Shown here piece after piece: positions 15,821 to 24,819 of a DNA stretch of 64,000 nucleotides. Origin of the DNA: Cytophagales bacterium (GTDB taxonomy: Bacteria > Bacteroidota > Bacteroidia > Cytophagales > Thermoflexibacteraceae); NCBI GenBank assembly GCA_013299115.1, contig JAAFKA010000007.1:1-64000 (forward strand). The letters are read 5' to 3'. A program made the translations under genes and the position numbers. The stretch's first letter is position 1; each line of letters begins with the position of its first letter. The notes under the pieces are model-generated. The model was not told the origin of the DNA. It searched no databases and saw nothing but the letters and a program-made list of their open reading frames with translations.

Positions 15821-16381
15821 TTAACTTTTCAACCAATTTTGCAACAGCACTTTGCCATGTTCAGTCAAGATAGCCTCTGGGTGAAACTGTACACCTCGCA
15901 CATCATATTGGCGGTGGCGGAGTGCCATGATATTGCCAACTTCGTCTTCAGCTATAACCTCAATAGGGCTATGCTGTGGCGGATGCAAAACTGTCCACGA
16001 ATGATAACGACAGGCTTTGAAGTTGGTTGGCACTTGCTCAAACAAAAGGTCGGGCTTGGTAACATAAACTTTGTGGGCTACACCATGGTAAACATCAGGC
16101 ATATTGAGCAGTTGGCAACCAAAAGCCTCGCCTATGGCTTGATGTCCCAAACAAACGCCAAAAATACTTTTGGTAGGTGCATACTGCTTGATAACTTCGG
16201 GCATAATACCTGCCTCCGAAGGCACACCAGGACCTGGCGAAAGTAATATTTTTTGGTAATTGTTTACTTCATTCAAGCTAATTTGGTCGTTGCGGTAAAC
16301 GGCAACAGCAGCACCTATTTCTTTGAGCAGATGCACCAAATTGTAGGTAAACGAATCGTAATTGTCTATGACTAAAACCAT
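15821..16381 (-). CDS. trpG: Anthranilate/aminodeoxychorismate synthase, glutamine amidotransferase subunit
   Basis: The 186-aa class I glutamine amidotransferase supplies ammonia to the chorismate-using subunit (TrpE or PabB). It is full length: VIDNYDSFTYNLVHLLKEIG at the start, LLSPGPGVPSEAG, the nucleophile cysteine in FGVCLGHQAIGE (about residue 76), and the histidine-glutamate pair in VRGVQFHPEAILTEHG. TrpG and PabA cannot be told apart by sequence, and one protein often serves both. Other trp genes lie at 29144 and 29922 but no trpE is in the window. It is divergent from ytxJ. Confidence 0.88.
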   Translation of the reverse strand: MVLVIDNYDSFTYNLVHLLKEIGAAVAVYRNDQISLNEVNNYQKILLSPGPGVPSEAGIMPEVIKQYAPTKSIFGVCLGHQAIGEAFGCQLLNMPDVYHGVAHKVYVTKPDLLFEQVPTNFKACRYHSWTVLHPPQHSPIEVIAEDEVGNIMALRHRQYDVRGVQFHPEAILTEHGKVLLQNWLKS

Positions 16382-16523
16382 CTGGAATGAGTTATAAGTT
16401 TAAAAAAAAAATTTGAACTTGCTTATCATAAATTGTGTTTACAAAACGATATAACATACGCCTTGGCGTGTGATAATAAAGAATCCTAAACCTTACGCTA
16501 AACGTAGCTGATAAATTTAAAAT

Positions 16524-16880
16524 ATGAATTGGAAACCTCTTACCGAACTAACAGCCTTAGAAACAATCAAAAAAGATTCGTTTACACAGCCTGTTTTATT
16601 GTTCAAACATAGTACCCGTTGCTCCATAAGTAGCACTGCCCTTGCCCGATTAGAAAGGGCGTGGAAAGAAACTGAGATGCCTACTACTCAAGTCTATTTG
16701 TTAGATTTGCTTAATTATCGTCAAATTTCTAACCAAATAGCCCAAGATTTTGGCGTGGTGCATGAATCTCCACAGGCATTATTGATTGTCAATGGTATTT
16801 GTGTTTATTGTGCTGCCCATCATGCCATTGTGTATCAAGAAATGAAACAGCAAGTTAATTTGGCTTTCAAGAAACAATAG
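16524..16880 (+). CDS. ytxJ: Bacillithiol-system monothiol protein (YtxJ/BrxC-like)
   Basis: A 118-aa thioredoxin-fold protein of the DUF2847/YtxJ family. The active-site segment LLFKHSTRCSISSTALARLE carries the single redox cysteine (Cys33, TRCSIS). This is followed by VYLLDLLNYRQISNQIAQDF and the cis-Pro region GVVHESPQALLIVNG. Family members act as bacilliredoxins that remove bacillithiol from proteins, so the gene suggests this bacterium uses bacillithiol. There are no bsh genes in the window. It is divergent from trpG over about 140 bases. Confidence 0.82.
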   Translation: MNWKPLTELTALETIKKDSFTQPVLLFKHSTRCSISSTALARLERAWKETEMPTTQVYLLDLLNYRQISNQIAQDFGVVHESPQALLIVNGICVYCAAHHAIVYQEMKQQVNLAFKKQ

Positions 16881-16911
16881 TTTCGGTTTTTTAGCAACCC
16901 AAAGTACCTGT

Positions 16912-17032
16912 TGTGCTTTGGGATTCTCAAATCCCAAAGCCTTTCAATTGTAGCAACCCAAAGCACCTAATAAAAAAATGTGGTACGATTGTCAAGGTCT
17001 TGACGGGGCTGCCTAAGCCATTGCCAACGTAC
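16912..17032. repeat. Cluster of dispersed repeats between ytxJ and surE
   Basis: Contains the hairpin GCTTTGGGATTCTCAAATCCCAAAGC (about 16915-16940) flanked by two AGCAACCCAAAG copies. Then comes one copy (16983-17032) of the GTACGATTGTCAAGGTCTTG ... CCATTGCCAACGTAC repeat whose full palindromic form is at 20760-20844. The convergent surE stop is at 17038. Confidence 0.6.
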
Positions 17033-17037
17033 AAAAC

Positions 17038-17817
17038 TTACAAAATCTTTTCCCAGCCTTCGTTTAAGGTAGCAATGGCGTGGTGGGCAGTGAGGTCGAA
17101 GACGCAAGGCACTACGGATACATAATTGTTGGCAATAGCCCACTCGTCTGTGTCGTTTCCTTTGTCGTGGTTTACAAAACTGCCCGCCAACCACAAATAA
17201 GACCTGCCATAAGGGTCTTGCCTTTCGTCAAAAACCTCCTGCCAACGGGCTATGGCTTGGCGACAAATTTTAATGCCCTGAATAGCTTGCTCCTGTTTTT
17301 TCGGAAAATTTACGTTGAGAGCCACACCTTTGGGCAAGCCTTTTTCTAAGACCTGTGCCATAACTTTTTTGATGTAAGGTATGGTATGTGAAAAATCTGC
17401 ATCTTTTCCATAATCGCAAAGAGAAAAACCAATGGCAGGCACACCTTCTATTGCCCCTTCTATGGCTGCGGACATGGTGCCAGAGTACAAAATGCTGATA
17501 GACGTATTGCTCCCATGATTTACGCCACTTACCACCAAGTCGGGAGGTGTGCCTTTGAGTACGTAATATTTTGCCAATTTTACGCAGTCGGCAGGGGTGC
17601 CAGACGACTCATAGCAGCCCTGCACCTGCGGGAAAACATCAGAGGCATAGATTTTGAGAGGAGAATGAATAGTAATGGCGTGTCCCATGCCCGACTGCGG
17701 ACTGTTAGGTGCTACCACCAATACATCACCTAATTCGGCAGCAGCCTCTACTAAGGTGCGTATGCCTTTGGCTGTAATGCCATCGTCATTGGAAACTAAA
17801 ATTAAAGGTCTTTTCAT
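17038..17817 (-). CDS. surE: 5'/3'-nucleotidase SurE
   Basis: Cytosolic metal-dependent nucleoside-monophosphate phosphatase of 259 aa. It has the metal-binding aspartates in ILVSNDDGITAKGIRTLVEA, the serine loop in APNSPQSGMGHAITIH, the SSGTPADCVKLA motif and the DLVVSGVNHGSNTSISILYS motif with its metal-binding asparagine. I start at MKRPLILVSNDDG (17817); the frame extends to an ATG at 17853, but the extra 12 residues are not conserved. Stationary-phase survival and nucleotide salvage are the known roles. It is a single-gene unit. Confidence 0.93.
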   Translation of the reverse strand: MKRPLILVSNDDGITAKGIRTLVEAAAELGDVLVVAPNSPQSGMGHAITIHSPLKIYASDVFPQVQGCYESSGTPADCVKLAKYYVLKGTPPDLVVSGVNHGSNTSISILYSGTMSAAIEGAIEGVPAIGFSLCDYGKDADFSHTIPYIKKVMAQVLEKGLPKGVALNVNFPKKQEQAIQGIKICRQAIARWQEVFDERQDPYGRSYLWLAGSFVNHDKGNDTDEWAIANNYVSVVPCVFDLTAHHAIATLNEGWEKIL

Positions 17818-17968
17818 TGTTGGTTTTACAAAATTTTTATGGCAAGTTACCAATTTGTTGTCGTTATTTTGCCAAGCGTTGCAAAATTTTATGTAAACAA
17901 GCTATTAAAATTTCTAATTAACTAAACTTTTATTTACTTTGCAAAATTACCAATGTAATAAAGTAGAG

Positions 17969-19672
17969 ATGATGCAAAAAAAATATGCTTTCACTTCCCC
18001 AATCAAGTGGCAAATCAAGCGGCAAATAGTTTTGGTCTATTTGTCTTTTTGGTGTTTTTATTGCCTTCCTTTTGCCTTGCCCGCCCAAGTTTTTACTCGT
18101 TACCAACTCCCCAAAGGAGAAATGGGCGAAATATTGAGTTTGGCAATAGACCAAGAAGGTATGAAATGGATAGGCACACCTACTGGTTTTTATGGCTTTA
18201 CAGGTGATTCGCTGCCTTCGGCGTGGCGATATTATGACAACCCACACTCCGCAGATACGCTACTCCGAAACATCACAGCCATAGCCATAGATAATGCGGG
18301 CAACAAGTGGTTAGCCTCCGACCACGATGGCGTGAGGTTGATACATTTAGACAAAAAAGGCAACTATGTACGCCATTATGATATGCCCAATATGCAAAAC
18401 AAAAACCACAGCATCAGAGGAATTGCCATAGACAAACACCATAAAAAATGGTTGGCAACCAAAGAAAGTGGCGTTTGGGTGGTGGACAAACATGGCAAAT
18501 GGTACAACTATGACATCACAACTGTTTATGAAATCCCCAGCAATCATATTTATTCCATTGGCGTAGATGCCCAAGACGTAAAATGGGTAGGTACAGATTT
18601 GGGAATTGTAAGTACCAAAGACGGCAGTGTGTGGGATTTGTACGACAAAAATGGTTTAATTACTGCCATTACCACTGATGCGAAGGACAATATTTGTTTT
18701 TGCTTAGAAAAACGCAGCAAACCTGTTGTGTATTGCAACAATACCTTACACAAAGTAAAAGGTAGAGATGAATTTACTGTAGTCAAAGATTTGCTTTTAG
18801 ATAGAAAAGGTACAGTTTGGGCGGCGGGCAACGGCTTGGCAAAATACGAGGAGGAAGACCGTACAATTTACGATAAAAACAACTCAAATTTTGCTTCGAG
18901 AAATGCTACCAAACTTGCCTTAGACAAAGACGATATGATTTGGATAGGCACTGTGGACGATGGGCTGTATAAATTAGACCCTCAACCGCCGCCGCCTGTC
19001 AAGAAACCAGACGAGGTGGTTGTGGTCAAAAAAGAAGAACCAAAAGTAGTAGTGGAAGTACCAAAAGAAGAACCACCCAAAGTTGTTTTAGTAGAAAAAA
19101 TAGTTTTGGAAAGTAGCAATTTGGTTACTATCAAAAAACCGTTGCCTATCAATGCAAAAAAAGTAGCTATTCCAAGCAAATTGCGATTGCCTCCGCCTGC
19201 CCCTGTGCGTGTGAATCCTTTGATTTTAGTTTTGAAACCTTCACCAAAAAAATATATGGAGGAAGACCCCGCCCCCACTGTGGCAGTCATTCAGGGGCAG
19301 GAAGTTCGCAAAGGAACTTCTATCCAACTCAAAGGGATTTTGTTTAAAACCAACAGTGATGAACTCATCAGCACCGAAGGCGTAGAACAACTTTTGCAAT
19401 TTATGAAGGAAAACCCCAATGTGGAAATAGAACTATCGGGACATACAGACCGAAATCCCGAACCAAACAACCCCGACTACAAAGCTATTTGCAACCAATA
19501 TTTGGCTCTTTCGCAACGGAGAGTCGATGCTGTAGCCTTGTATTTGGCAGGAGGAGGCGTAAAATCAAGTCGTATTGTTACCAAAGCCTACGGCGGGTCG
19601 AAACCCTTAGTAGCCAGCCAATTCTCTGAACGGAACAGAAGGGTGGAAATGCGGATTCTGAAAATGGAGTAA
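17969..19672 (+). CDS. Beta-propeller/OmpA fusion envelope protein
   Basis: A 567-aa exported protein. A signal peptide (IVLVYLSFWCFYCLPFALPA before QVFTR) is followed by a propeller of two-component-regulator type blades (about 50-340). The blades are visible as repeated IAIDNAGNKWLAS, IAIDKHHKKWLAT, IGVDAQDVKWVGT and LALDKDDMIWIGT. A long Lys/Glu/Val/Pro linker (about 345-400, VVVVKKEEPKVVVEVPKEEP) leads to an OmpA C-terminal domain (about 445-565, VEIELSGHTDRNPEPNNPDY and RNRRVEMRI). The propeller normally senses ligands in hybrid histidine kinases; here it is anchored to peptidoglycan instead. Start chosen at MMQKKYAF (17969). Its stop abuts the next frame. Confidence 0.78.
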   Translation: MMQKKYAFTSPIKWQIKRQIVLVYLSFWCFYCLPFALPAQVFTRYQLPKGEMGEILSLAIDQEGMKWIGTPTGFYGFTGDSLPSAWRYYDNPHSADTLLRNITAIAIDNAGNKWLASDHDGVRLIHLDKKGNYVRHYDMPNMQNKNHSIRGIAIDKHHKKWLATKESGVWVVDKHGKWYNYDITTVYEIPSNHIYSIGVDAQDVKWVGTDLGIVSTKDGSVWDLYDKNGLITAITTDAKDNICFCLEKRSKPVVYCNNTLHKVKGRDEFTVVKDLLLDRKGTVWAAGNGLAKYEEEDRTIYDKNNSNFASRNATKLALDKDDMIWIGTVDDGLYKLDPQPPPPVKKPDEVVVVKKEEPKVVVEVPKEEPPKVVLVEKIVLESSNLVTIKKPLPINAKKVAIPSKLRLPPPAPVRVNPLILVLKPSPKKYMEEDPAPTVAVIQGQEVRKGTSIQLKGILFKTNSDELISTEGVEQLLQFMKENPNVEIELSGHTDRNPEPNNPDYKAICNQYLALSQRRVDAVALYLAGGGVKSSRIVTKAYGGSKPLVASQFSERNRRVEMRILKME

Positions 19673-19737
19673 TGTATATTTGCCTTCAGGCGAATGGGCT
19701 TGAAATAAATTTTCCAGTTATTTTAAAAATATTTCCT

Positions 19738-20751
19738 ATGAAAAAACTCACTTATTGGCTACGCAACTACTTTGCTTTTTCTCAAATAGAAATTCGCAGT
19801 TTTATCACCATGACAGTCATGATGATAATTTTGTTGTTGCTTACTTTTGTCAATAAATTTACAAATGTTACCAACGGCTACACAGCAACAGATACAGCAG
19901 CCGACCAACAAATAATGAAAAATTGGTTGACTCAAATCAACGAGCATGAACAGCAGTTTCAAGCCCAAAAGCAAGCTGAAAGAGAAGAAAAAGCCGAACA
20001 AAGAAATTATTACCAAAATAATTATCAAACCAATACGGATTACAAAGCCAACAATAATTCAGTTGCTGTTGCTCTTTTTTCGTTCAATCCCAACGAAGCA
20101 GACGAGCAAACTTTTATCAAATTAGGTTTGCCAAAGTTCATTGCCCAGCGAATTATCAACTACCGAAACAAAGGCGGACAGTTCAGAATAAAAGAGGATT
20201 TTAAGAAAATGTACGGCTTAACTCCCGAAAAATACGCAGAATTAGCCCCTTATCTTGCCCTGCCCGATAAATTGGAGAAACAAACTTTTTTATCTGGTTC
20301 TCCTTCGCCAAACAATACAGCAGAAACAAAACCTGCCTACAAACCCAAAACCATTGTTGCCTTTGACCTCAACCAAGCCGACACAGCCACTTTAAAAACT
20401 ATCAGGGGCATTGGTGCTGTTTTATCAGACCGAATAGTGAAGTTTCGCAACAATTTGGGTGGTTTTCATAGTCTCGACCAAGTACAGGAGGTTTACGGTA
20501 TACAGCCCGAAGTATTGGAGGAATTGGCAAAATATGCAACAATTAACCCCGACAATATCAAAAAAATAAACGTCAATACAGCAGATGAAACTTCGCTGAA
20601 AAATCACCCTTACATAGGCTATAAACTTGCCAATGTTTTGGTAGCTTATAGAAAGCAACATGGCAATTTTGCCACTGCCGATGACTTGCTGAAAATCAAA
20701 ATCTTAACAGCAGAAAAACTGCAAAAACTGAAGCCTTATTTGGTGTTCTAA
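19738..20751 (+). CDS. Helix-hairpin-helix (ComEA-like) protein
   Basis: The 337-aa protein starts MKKLTYWLRNYFAFSQIEIR, has one membrane helix (MTVMMIILLLLTFVNKF, about 25-45) and a charged linker (about 60-110). Repeated HhH units follow: NPNEADEQTFIKLGLPKFIA, LNQADTATLKTIRGIGAVLS and VNTADETSLKNHPYIGYKLA, each the ComEA-type 'N.A....L....GIG..LA..I..YR' pattern. Such proteins bind DNA outside the inner membrane during uptake, but Bacteroidota have many of unknown role. An open frame upstream (to 19672) touches the previous gene's stop; I chose 19738 because conserved text starts there. Probably co-transcribed with the propeller-OmpA gene. Confidence 0.75.
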   Translation: MKKLTYWLRNYFAFSQIEIRSFITMTVMMIILLLLTFVNKFTNVTNGYTATDTAADQQIMKNWLTQINEHEQQFQAQKQAEREEKAEQRNYYQNNYQTNTDYKANNNSVAVALFSFNPNEADEQTFIKLGLPKFIAQRIINYRNKGGQFRIKEDFKKMYGLTPEKYAELAPYLALPDKLEKQTFLSGSPSPNNTAETKPAYKPKTIVAFDLNQADTATLKTIRGIGAVLSDRIVKFRNNLGGFHSLDQVQEVYGIQPEVLEELAKYATINPDNIKKINVNTADETSLKNHPYIGYKLANVLVAYRKQHGNFATADDLLKIKILTAEKLQKLKPYLVF

Positions 20752-20759
20752 ATACATGC

Positions 20760-20844
20760 ACGTTGGCAATGGTCGCAGACCTTGACAATCGTAGAATTGA
20801 TAGAAAGTACGATTGTCAAGATTTTACAACCATTGCCAATGTAC
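20760..20844. repeat. Palindromic repeat, ACGTTGGCAATGGT family
   Basis: Two nested inverted pairs: ACGTTGGCAATGGT / ACCATTGCCAATGTAC outside and CTTGACAATCGTA / TACGATTGTCAAG inside. A one-sided copy is at 16983-17032. It lies after the ComEA-like gene and could also terminate it. Confidence 0.7.
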
Positions 20845-20950
20845 CATCATTGCAAAATACTTGGAGGCATTTCATATCAGACACATTTCCAAAAATAACT
20901 TAAGACAGTGTATTTAGGCTATAGACTTTGTCATAAAAAAGTTTATTATT

Positions 20951-21814
20951 TTACCACAAAGCTAACAAGGTAAGCAACATTACTACTTCTTCCACCTGTT
21001 GCACTGCCCCCAGACAATCTCCCGTATAACCTCCAATCCATTTGACAAAATAACTAATCAAATACCAACGGCAAAGTAATAAAGGCAAAAAAACTATCAA
21101 TAACGCAATTTGTTGTTGCCAAATTACCAACCCCACAAAAGGTAAGATACCAAACACAAAAGCAATACCTAATTCAAAAAGAGACATTTTTTTGGCTACG
21201 GGTTTTGCTTTGGCATCTTCATTCTCACGTACATATAGGTGTGTATAAATCAAAGTCAGTGCCATAAAACGACTTAAACTATGGGTAGCTACCAATACCA
21301 AAGTTTCAACAATCAACAGTTGCCATGAATTACTTGGCGTTGGTGTGGTGGAAAATAAATTTACCAAACTCTGCCACCAATTTATAGACTGATTAGTCAT
21401 CGTTATTTTATCGAAAAGAGCCACCAGCAATTGACATTTTAAACCCATGAGCAACAACAAACCAATAACCCCATAAGCACCCACACGACTATCTTTCATT
21501 ATCTCCAATATCTTGACTTTAGTCCATCCACCACCAAAACCATCGCAAACATCAGCAAAACCGTCTTCGTGAAAAGCCCCTGTTACTAAAACTGTACCCA
21601 CCATGCTCAATAAAATAGCAACCATTTCACTTTTCAGTAACCAAAAAGCCAGACCATAAACCGTAGCAGCCACCAAACCCACTATCCAACCAATGAGAGG
21701 AAAATAAATGGTAGATTTGTTCAAGTATTCCTCTGAATGGTCGACCCAACTGGGGCAGGGAATACGAGTGTAAAACATGAGAGCAGTAAAGAAAATGCGG
21801 AGTTGGCGTTGCAT
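20951..21814 (-). CDS. cobS: Adenosylcobinamide-GDP ribazoletransferase
   Basis: Integral membrane enzyme joining alpha-ribazole to adenosylcobinamide-GDP, the last step of cobalamin assembly. The 287-aa protein has the conserved start (ALMFYTRIPCPSW), the metal-binding aspartates in GAFHEDGFADVCDGFGGGW, the EIMKDSRVGAYGVIGLLLLM segment, and several membrane helices. I start at MQRQLRIFF (21814); a longer frame reaches 21868. It stands alone: no cobT, cobU or riboswitch is visible beside it, so other nucleotide-loop genes must lie elsewhere if the pathway is complete. Confidence 0.9.
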   Translation of the reverse strand: MQRQLRIFFTALMFYTRIPCPSWVDHSEEYLNKSTIYFPLIGWIVGLVAATVYGLAFWLLKSEMVAILLSMVGTVLVTGAFHEDGFADVCDGFGGGWTKVKILEIMKDSRVGAYGVIGLLLLMGLKCQLLVALFDKITMTNQSINWWQSLVNLFSTTPTPSNSWQLLIVETLVLVATHSLSRFMALTLIYTHLYVRENEDAKAKPVAKKMSLFELGIAFVFGILPFVGLVIWQQQIALLIVFLPLLLCRWYLISYFVKWIGGYTGDCLGAVQQVEEVVMLLTLLALW

Positions 21815-21876
21815 AAAATTGAAAGTTTTGGTTATGTTGCAAAAAGTTAAATACAATAAGCTATGCAAATTACAAT

Positions 21877-21967
21877 AGAGTTTATGAATAATTACCCAAA
21901 GATGTCATTTTTTTGAAAAATGACATCTTTTGCCAAGTCTCTTAACAAAAAATTATTCATAAACTCT
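21877..21967. repeat. Nested palindrome with AAAGATGTCATTT core
   Basis: Outer perfect 17-bp arms AGAGTTTATGAATAATT / AATTATTCATAAACTCT enclose an inner palindrome around AAAGATGTCATTT / AAATGACATCTTT. The inner core is shared with 43062-43120 and 57605-57685. Confidence 0.75.
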
Positions 21968-22070
21968 AATAAATAAATTTTCTTGCAAAAAGTTTATTTA
22001 TTGTAATTTTATTGGATAATAGCCTAATTTTTGCGAAACTTACAAAAAAATTACATCATTTTGTTATTCT

Positions 22071-23702
22071 ATGCAGCAAACAACGACTAACGAAGGCAAA
22101 AGCCCTGCCTACCGCATTACCAGAATCTATGTTTTGGCTTTGCTTTTGATTGGTTTATTAACTGTATCCAGCCAATTATTGGTGCGTTATGTGTTGAAAA
22201 ACCAAATGGCAGACTCTCGTGTTATCAACATTGCAGGAAGGCAACGGATGTTGAGCCAAAAACTAACTAAAACAGCCTTGCTAATTTCTATAGCTACTGA
22301 TGAAACAGAATTTGCCAAACGCCAAAAAGAACTGACCGACCTACTGAAATTATGGGGAGATTCGCATGAAGGGCTGCAAAAAGGGTCTGAAACATTGCAA
22401 TTACCTGCCAACTACAACAGCGAAGTAGTGAAAGAATTGTTTGTATTGATAACGCCGCATTATGAAGCTATGCAAGGTGCAGGCTACGAGTTAGAGAATT
22501 TTAAATGGCAAACACCCAAAGAAGTGTTCAAATCTTCGCTGGCAACAATGATAGCAAATGAGCCTAATTTTTTGCGAATAATGAACGAAATTACTTTTCA
22601 ATATGACAAAGAGGCAGGACAAAAAATAGAGTTGTTAAAAAGTATCGAATTGGTGTTGATGCTCATTACTTTGGTGGTTTTGGCTTTGGAGGCTTTGCTC
22701 ATTTTTCGCCCTGCTATCAACAAAGTTGATGTGTATTTTAAGCAAGTACAGGCTTCGAATGCCGAATTGTTGGTTATCAATCATAACTTAAATGAAACCC
22801 AAGAGGAACTGAAAAGTTATATAGAAGAACTAAAATCTACGGAGGAGGAAATTCGCCAAAATGCGGAGGAATTGGCTGCGATTAACGAAAATTTGATAGA
22901 GCAAAAGCAATTAATAGAGCAACAAAAAGAAATTATTTCGCAACGGAGCAAAAATATTACAGACAGTATAAAAGCTGCCAAACGGATACAAGATGCTATT
23001 TTGATAGACCAATCTTCGGTTATTTCGCACTTCAAAGGGGCTTTTATTCTCAACAAACCCAAAGACATTGTAAGCGGAGATTTTTATTGGTTTACTGAGC
23101 AGCAAGGCAAAAAAATAGTAGCCTTAGGCGACTGCACAGGACATGGCGTATCAGGTGCTTTGATGACTATGGTGGGGGCTTCTATCTTGAACGAAGTAGT
23201 GAACGAAAACCACATTACCCAACCTGACCAAATTTTGTTGGCAATGGACAACAAACTCAAAAAAATATTGCAACCCAATGCCAATGGTGTAATTTCTGAT
23301 GGTATGGATTTGTCTATTTTGGTGGTAGAAAACCAAGAAGTTCACTTTGCAGCAGCCAGCAACAAACTATTTTTATACAGAAACAACGAAATTCAGGAAA
23401 TCAAAGGCGGTACTTCGCCTTTGGGCAGTTTTTCTTTTTACACCAAAAAAGATTACCAAACCCACACCATTTCCATTTTGCCTAATGATAAATTGTATAT
23501 TTTCTCTGACGGACTCCGCGACCAATTTGGGCAAAAAGAAGGCAAAAAATATGGCTCAAAAAGGTTCAAAGAATTGTTGGGAAAAGTAGGCAAATTGCCT
23601 CTATTTATGCAAAGAGAGGAAATAGAAAGGGAATGGTTGCAATGGAAAGGAGAGGCACACCAAACTGATGATGTGCTGCTTATTGGTTTGCAGGTGGTTT
23701 AA
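22071..23702 (+). CDS. Membrane sensor with PilJ-type input and PP2C/SpoIIE phosphatase output
   Basis: A 543-aa signalling protein with two membrane helices (about 20-40, YVLALLLIGLLTVSSQLLV; about 200-222, LMLITLVVLALEALLIF). They enclose a PilJ-type extracellular helical sensor (NIAGRQRMLSQKLTKTALLI is the family signature). A coiled coil follows (about 235-300, EELKSYIEELKSTEEEIRQN), then a PP2C-type SpoIIE phosphatase domain (about 325-543: DIVSGDFYWF, ALGDCTGHGVSGALMTMVG, DKLYIFSDGLRDQFG) with its metal-binding aspartates present. It probably dephosphorylates an anti-anti-sigma or similar partner not encoded here. Single gene. Confidence 0.88.
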   Translation: MQQTTTNEGKSPAYRITRIYVLALLLIGLLTVSSQLLVRYVLKNQMADSRVINIAGRQRMLSQKLTKTALLISIATDETEFAKRQKELTDLLKLWGDSHEGLQKGSETLQLPANYNSEVVKELFVLITPHYEAMQGAGYELENFKWQTPKEVFKSSLATMIANEPNFLRIMNEITFQYDKEAGQKIELLKSIELVLMLITLVVLALEALLIFRPAINKVDVYFKQVQASNAELLVINHNLNETQEELKSYIEELKSTEEEIRQNAEELAAINENLIEQKQLIEQQKEIISQRSKNITDSIKAAKRIQDAILIDQSSVISHFKGAFILNKPKDIVSGDFYWFTEQQGKKIVALGDCTGHGVSGALMTMVGASILNEVVNENHITQPDQILLAMDNKLKKILQPNANGVISDGMDLSILVVENQEVHFAAASNKLFLYRNNEIQEIKGGTSPLGSFSFYTKKDYQTHTISILPNDKLYIFSDGLRDQFGQKEGKKYGSKRFKELLGKVGKLPLFMQREEIEREWLQWKGEAHQTDDVLLIGLQVV

Positions 23703-23772
23703 ATAATTTTGAATTTTTAGTTTTTAGTCTTAAGTTTTAAAAGAATTGAGTACATAAAGGGTTAAAAATATT

Positions 23773-24561
23773 ATGCAACTAATTGATACTCACGCACATA
23801 TTTATTCAGAGCAGTTTGCAAAAGACCGCAACGAAATGTTAGACCGAGCAAAACAGGCAGGCTTACAAGCTATTTTTATGCCCAATATAGACCACCGCAG
23901 CATCGATGGAATGTTGGAATTGGAGGAGAAACACCCCGATTTTTGCTTGCCTATGATGGGTTTGCACCCTTGTTCGGTGAAAAAAGACTTCGAAAAAGAA
24001 TTGTATTTAGTAGAAAGTTGGCTGAATAAACGCAAATTTATTGCCGTTGGCGAAATGGGTTTAGATTTATATTGGGATACCTCTTTTGAGGCAGAACAGG
24101 TCGAGGCTTTTAAAATTCAGACAAAGTGGGCTATCCAATACAAAGTGCCGTTGGTCATTCACAGCCGCAGCAAAGTAGAGGGCGAAGCTATGCAAAAAAT
24201 CATCCATTTGCTCGAAACCTTGCAGCACCCCGATTTATTTGGTGTTTTGCACTGCTTTACAGGCACAGTGGCAGATGCCAACAGATTGATTGCTTTGCAA
24301 TTTCGTTTGGGTATTGGCGGCGTGGTAACATACAAAAACGGAGGACTTGAACCTGTTATTCAACAGCTTGATTTACAGCATTTTGTTTTGGAAACAGACT
24401 GCCCTTATTTGGCTCCCAATCCACACAGGGGCAAACGAAACGAAACAGCTTATACGGCTTTAGTAGCCCAGAAAATAGCCGAAATGAAAGCTATTAACGT
24501 GGAAACCATAGCCACACAAACAACTGCCAATGCAAATAAATTGTTTGGTACTGCTTGTTAA
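23773..24561 (+). CDS. tatD: TatD-family metal-dependent hydrolase
   Basis: A 262-aa TIM-barrel DNase of the TatD family. The metal ligands are visible: [13 protein letters not shown] (HxH), [13 protein letters not shown] (Glu and Asp), PLVIHSRSK and [20 protein letters not shown] (His), and [20 protein letters not shown] (Asp). The length and the C-terminal [10 protein letters not shown] match the family. It acts on DNA or RNA 3' ends. Its 3' end overlaps that of the convergent yidD gene by 4 nt. Confidence 0.92.
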   Translation: MQLIDTHAHIYSEQFAKDRNEMLDRAKQAGLQAIFMPNIDHRSIDGMLELEEKHPDFCLPMMGLHPCSVKKDFEKELYLVESWLNKRKFIAVGEMGLDLYWDTSFEAEQVEAFKIQTKWAIQYKVPLVIHSRSKVEGEAMQKIIHLLETLQHPDLFGVLHCFTGTVADANRLIALQFRLGIGGVVTYKNGGLEPVIQQLDLQHFVLETDCPYLAPNPHRGKRNETAYTALVAQKIAEMKAINVETIATQTTANANKLFGTAC

Positions 24562-24770
24562 GGCACAGGGTCGTAGCCATGCCCTCCCCAGGGGTGGCAA
24601 CTTCCTATTCGTTTGATACCCAGCCAAAAACCTTTGAAAAAACCATATTTTTGCAATGCCTCTATCATATATTGCGAACAGGTAGGGTGATAACGGCAAG
24701 AAGGCAACAGCAAAGGACTAATAGCCCCTTGATAAAATTTGACTACTAAAACTGCTAAATAAGCTAACAT
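24558..24770 (-). CDS. yidD: Membrane protein insertion efficiency factor YidD
   Basis: A 70-aa protein with the full YidD signature: one amphipathic N-terminal helix ([19 protein letters not shown]), the conserved [19 protein letters not shown] and the terminal [14 protein letters not shown]. It sits at the inner membrane and assists YidC in membrane protein insertion. It is usually found between rnpA and yidC, but here it stands alone and convergent with tatD, a common arrangement in Bacteroidota. Confidence 0.93.
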   Translation of the reverse strand: MLAYLAVLVVKFYQGAISPLLLPSCRYHPTCSQYMIEALQKYGFFKGFWLGIKRIGSCHPWGGHGYDPVP

Positions 24771-24819
24771 AAAAGTTGTGATTTGTTAATTTTATCATTG
24801 TAATAATCTTATCAAAAGT

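Noticed and set aside
21815-22070. Cobalamin riboswitch upstream of cobS
   Set aside because: No B12-box-like core was seen; the gap is filled by a nested palindrome of a dispersed family.
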